NCBI GenBank assembly: GCA_035285325.1
Contig: JAYKJB010000076.1
Span: forward strand, 1 to 37,253
Origin: Candidatus Sericytochromatia bacterium
GTDB taxonomy: Bacteria; Cyanobacteriota; Sericytochromatia; S15B-MN24; JAQBPE01
Length of the DNA stretch: 37,253 bases
Direction of reading: 5' to 3'
Below are positions 35,885 to 37,253 of the stretch, piece by piece. The position numbers and the translations under genes are program-made. Below the pieces are notes generated by a model that was given only the letters and a program-made list of their open reading frames with translations, was not told where the DNA came from and ran no database searches. How positions within the stretch are numbered: the first letter of the stretch is position 1; each line of letters opens with the position of its first letter.

Positions 35885-36066
35885 TGGAAGGCGCTTCGTC
35901 GCCTTCGTGGGGACGACGCTCGAGGTGGGCCCCCTGCCAGGCCATTTCATCACCGAGTTCGAGGTGCTCGCGTCAGCCGACGGATATTCGCCAAGGGCCG
36001 TTTAACCCCTGTAGGGCCCGGGTACGCAACGATCAGCCGTTGGCTTCACGCTGGGGATGTCCGCCC

Positions 36067-37253
36067 GTGTCACGCGCCAATCTCTCGCTCGCCCTGCTTG
36101 CCGCTACCTGGCTGGTCGGCTGTGCCCCTCAGGCCGGGGTCAGTCCGGCCGGCACCATGCCTGGCCTCACGCCCGATCAAACCGCCGCGCTGGCGCGCTG
36201 GACGCGGCGCCCGGTGGTGCTGCCCTGGAACGAGTTCTTGCGCGAGCGCATGTCGTTCTACCGTCACAAGGTTTATCCGCCGCGCAACGCCCGCAACTAC
36301 GCCTTGCTCAACACGGCCATGTACGACGCCATGCAGGCCGCTGCGCGGGTCGACAGCCAGACCGCGCTCGGCAAGTCGGCCGCTTTCGGGATCCTGCAAG
36401 CCACCTCGCGGGCGTCGGCCGAAGCGGCGGCGGTCAAGGCGGCCTGCATCATCGTGTCGCACGTTTTGCCGGAGGAGGCGGCGGTGGCGGCCAAGATGGC
36501 CCAGGATGCCTCGGATGCGCGGGTCTGGGCTGGGCTTGCCACCGTCGCTCAGGTCACGGCCGGCCAAGGGCTGGGCGAGGCGATCGCCCGCGAACTGCTG
36601 GAACAGCGGCGCACCGATGGGGCCGAAAATTACTCCCCGATTCCGGCCGAGGCCGCGCTGGGGGTGCCCAGCGAGAAACATGGCGGGTTGTGGAACCATC
36701 CCGTCGCGACCGAACCCGAGGTGCGCCTGTGGCGAACGTGGGGGCTGACCAAGCCCGAGCAGTTCCGCCTGCCCGAGCCGCCACGCCCCGGTTCCGCCGT
36801 CTTCGACGCGGAACTCAAGGAAGTGATGGGCATCGAGGCGACCCTGACGGACGCCCAGAAGGCCGCGGCCGACCGCTATGCGCTGACGGCGCCACCGTCG
36901 GATTGGAACAGGCTGGCGGTCACATGCATCGAGGAGCAGAAGGTGGGCGAAATGGCCGCGGCCCGGGTGCTGGCCCACTGGGCCAGGGCCCAGGCGGATG
37001 CCGCGATCGCCTGCTGGGACAGCAAGTACTGGTGGTTTCAGATCCGTCCGCAGCAGGAGGCCCGGCGCCGCGACCCCAAATCGACCTTCTGGCCCTACCT
37101 GGTCACCACGCCTTCGCATCCCTCGTATCCGTCCGGCCACAGCACCTTTTCCGGAGCCGGCGCGGCCGTGCTCTCGCGCGCCTTTCCGGCCCAAGCGGCG
37201 CGCTTCGAGGCCCTGCGGGACGAGATGTCCAACTCGCGCATCTGGGGCGGCAT
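36067..37253 (+). CDS. PAP2/vanadium haloperoxidase-like lipoprotein (partial)
   Basis: The start is intact and the end is cut by the window. The signal is MSRANLSLALLAATWLVGC (lipobox LVGC). The visible 395 residues fit the vanadium-haloperoxidase/PAP2 superfamily in its helical form: early NARNYALLNTAMYDAMQAA, then the phosphate-site motifs KYWWFQIRP (Lys and Arg), PSHPSYPSGHSTFSGAGAAVLS, and SNSRIWGG at the window edge, the start of SRxxxGxH. It may be a periplasmic acid phosphatase or haloperoxidase; the residues that would tell these apart lie beyond the end. GTG 36067 is chosen because the signal peptide begins there, although the frame is open upstream to ATG 35884. Confidence 0.82.
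   Translation, partial: MSRANLSLALLAATWLVGCAPQAGVSPAGTMPGLTPDQTAALARWTRRPVVLPWNEFLRERMSFYRHKVYPPRNARNYALLNTAMYDAMQAAARVDSQTALGKSAAFGILQATSRASAEAAAVKAACIIVSHVLPEEAAVAAKMAQDASDARVWAGLATVAQVTAGQGLGEAIARELLEQRRTDGAENYSPIPAEAALGVPSEKHGGLWNHPVATEPEVRLWRTWGLTKPEQFRLPEPPRPGSAVFDAELKEVMGIEATLTDAQKAAADRYALTAPPSDWNRLAVTCIEEQKVGEMAAARVLAHWARAQADAAIACWDSKYWWFQIRPQQEARRRDPKSTFWPYLVTTPSHPSYPSGHSTFSGAGAAVLSRAFPAQAARFEALRDEMSNSRIWGG

Noticed and set aside
36070-37194. 374-residue minus-strand frame at the window end
   Set aside because: Antisense of the PAP2-like lipoprotein gene with its signal peptide and PSGH motif.

Overview
The window is a GC-rich bacterial chromosome segment. It is densely coded, uses GTG starts often, and carries many lipobox (lipoprotein) signals. 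The octamer GCGATCGC, the HIP1 palindrome typical of Cyanobacteria, occurs about 26 times by eye, against roughly one or two expected from base composition. No photosynthesis gene is present. The best guess is a member of Cyanobacteriota or a non-photosynthetic relative (Sericytochromatia/Melainabacteria-like). This is inference; no rRNA or ribosomal protein gene is present to settle it.

Layout. (1) 1-8529 looks like a divergent specialised-lipid gene cluster. On the minus strand, read from 5059 to 1, it has a fatty acyl-AMP ligase, an acyl carrier protein, a ketosynthase III, an NAD-dependent reductase and a metallo-beta-lactamase-fold hydrolase. On the plus strand it has a Rieske oxygenase, a GNAT-like protein and an ATP-grasp ligase, ended by a terminator at 8596-8634. 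(2) 8645-11634 holds a small PKD-like lipoprotein behind a good promoter, a DUF3788-like gene, and two tandem genes with features of the ADP-ribosyltransferase fold. (3) 11689-21850 (minus strand) is an exopolysaccharide locus: a STAS protein, an unusual fused priming glycosyltransferase, a half-length TolC-like protein, Wzz, Wzy, three glycosyltransferases and a hexapeptide acyltransferase, mostly joined by 4-nt ATGA/GTGA overlaps. (4) 22069-29988 holds a membrane J-domain/TPR protein, a small unknown gene, two paralogous PD40 beta-propeller lipoproteins flanking an unknown membrane protein, an HExxH lipoprotein peptidase and a 31-residue membrane microprotein. (5) 30185-37253 holds a TatD/EboC-like protein lacking its metal ligands, an SRAP/YedK protein, a VapBC-type toxin-antitoxin pair with a clear operator and leaderless promoter, a proline-rich repeat protein, ComM with a start-codon hairpin, a MNT-type nucleotidyltransferase, and a PAP2/haloperoxidase-like lipoprotein cut by the window end.

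How genes work together. In region 1 the ligase would activate a fatty acid and load it on the carrier protein. The ketosynthase and reductase would extend or modify it, and the oxygenase, GNAT and ATP-grasp proteins would oxidise it and join it to an amine or amino acid. In region 3 the priming transferase starts a lipid-linked sugar, the glycosyltransferases extend it, the acyltransferase decorates it, and Wzy/Wzz polymerise it to a set length; the short TolC-like protein may serve as outer-membrane exit. No Wzx flippase or Wza is inside the window.

Candidates for something new are the region 1 cluster, the tandem ART-fold pair, the ligand-less TatD protein, the fused priming enzyme, and the comM start-codon hairpin.
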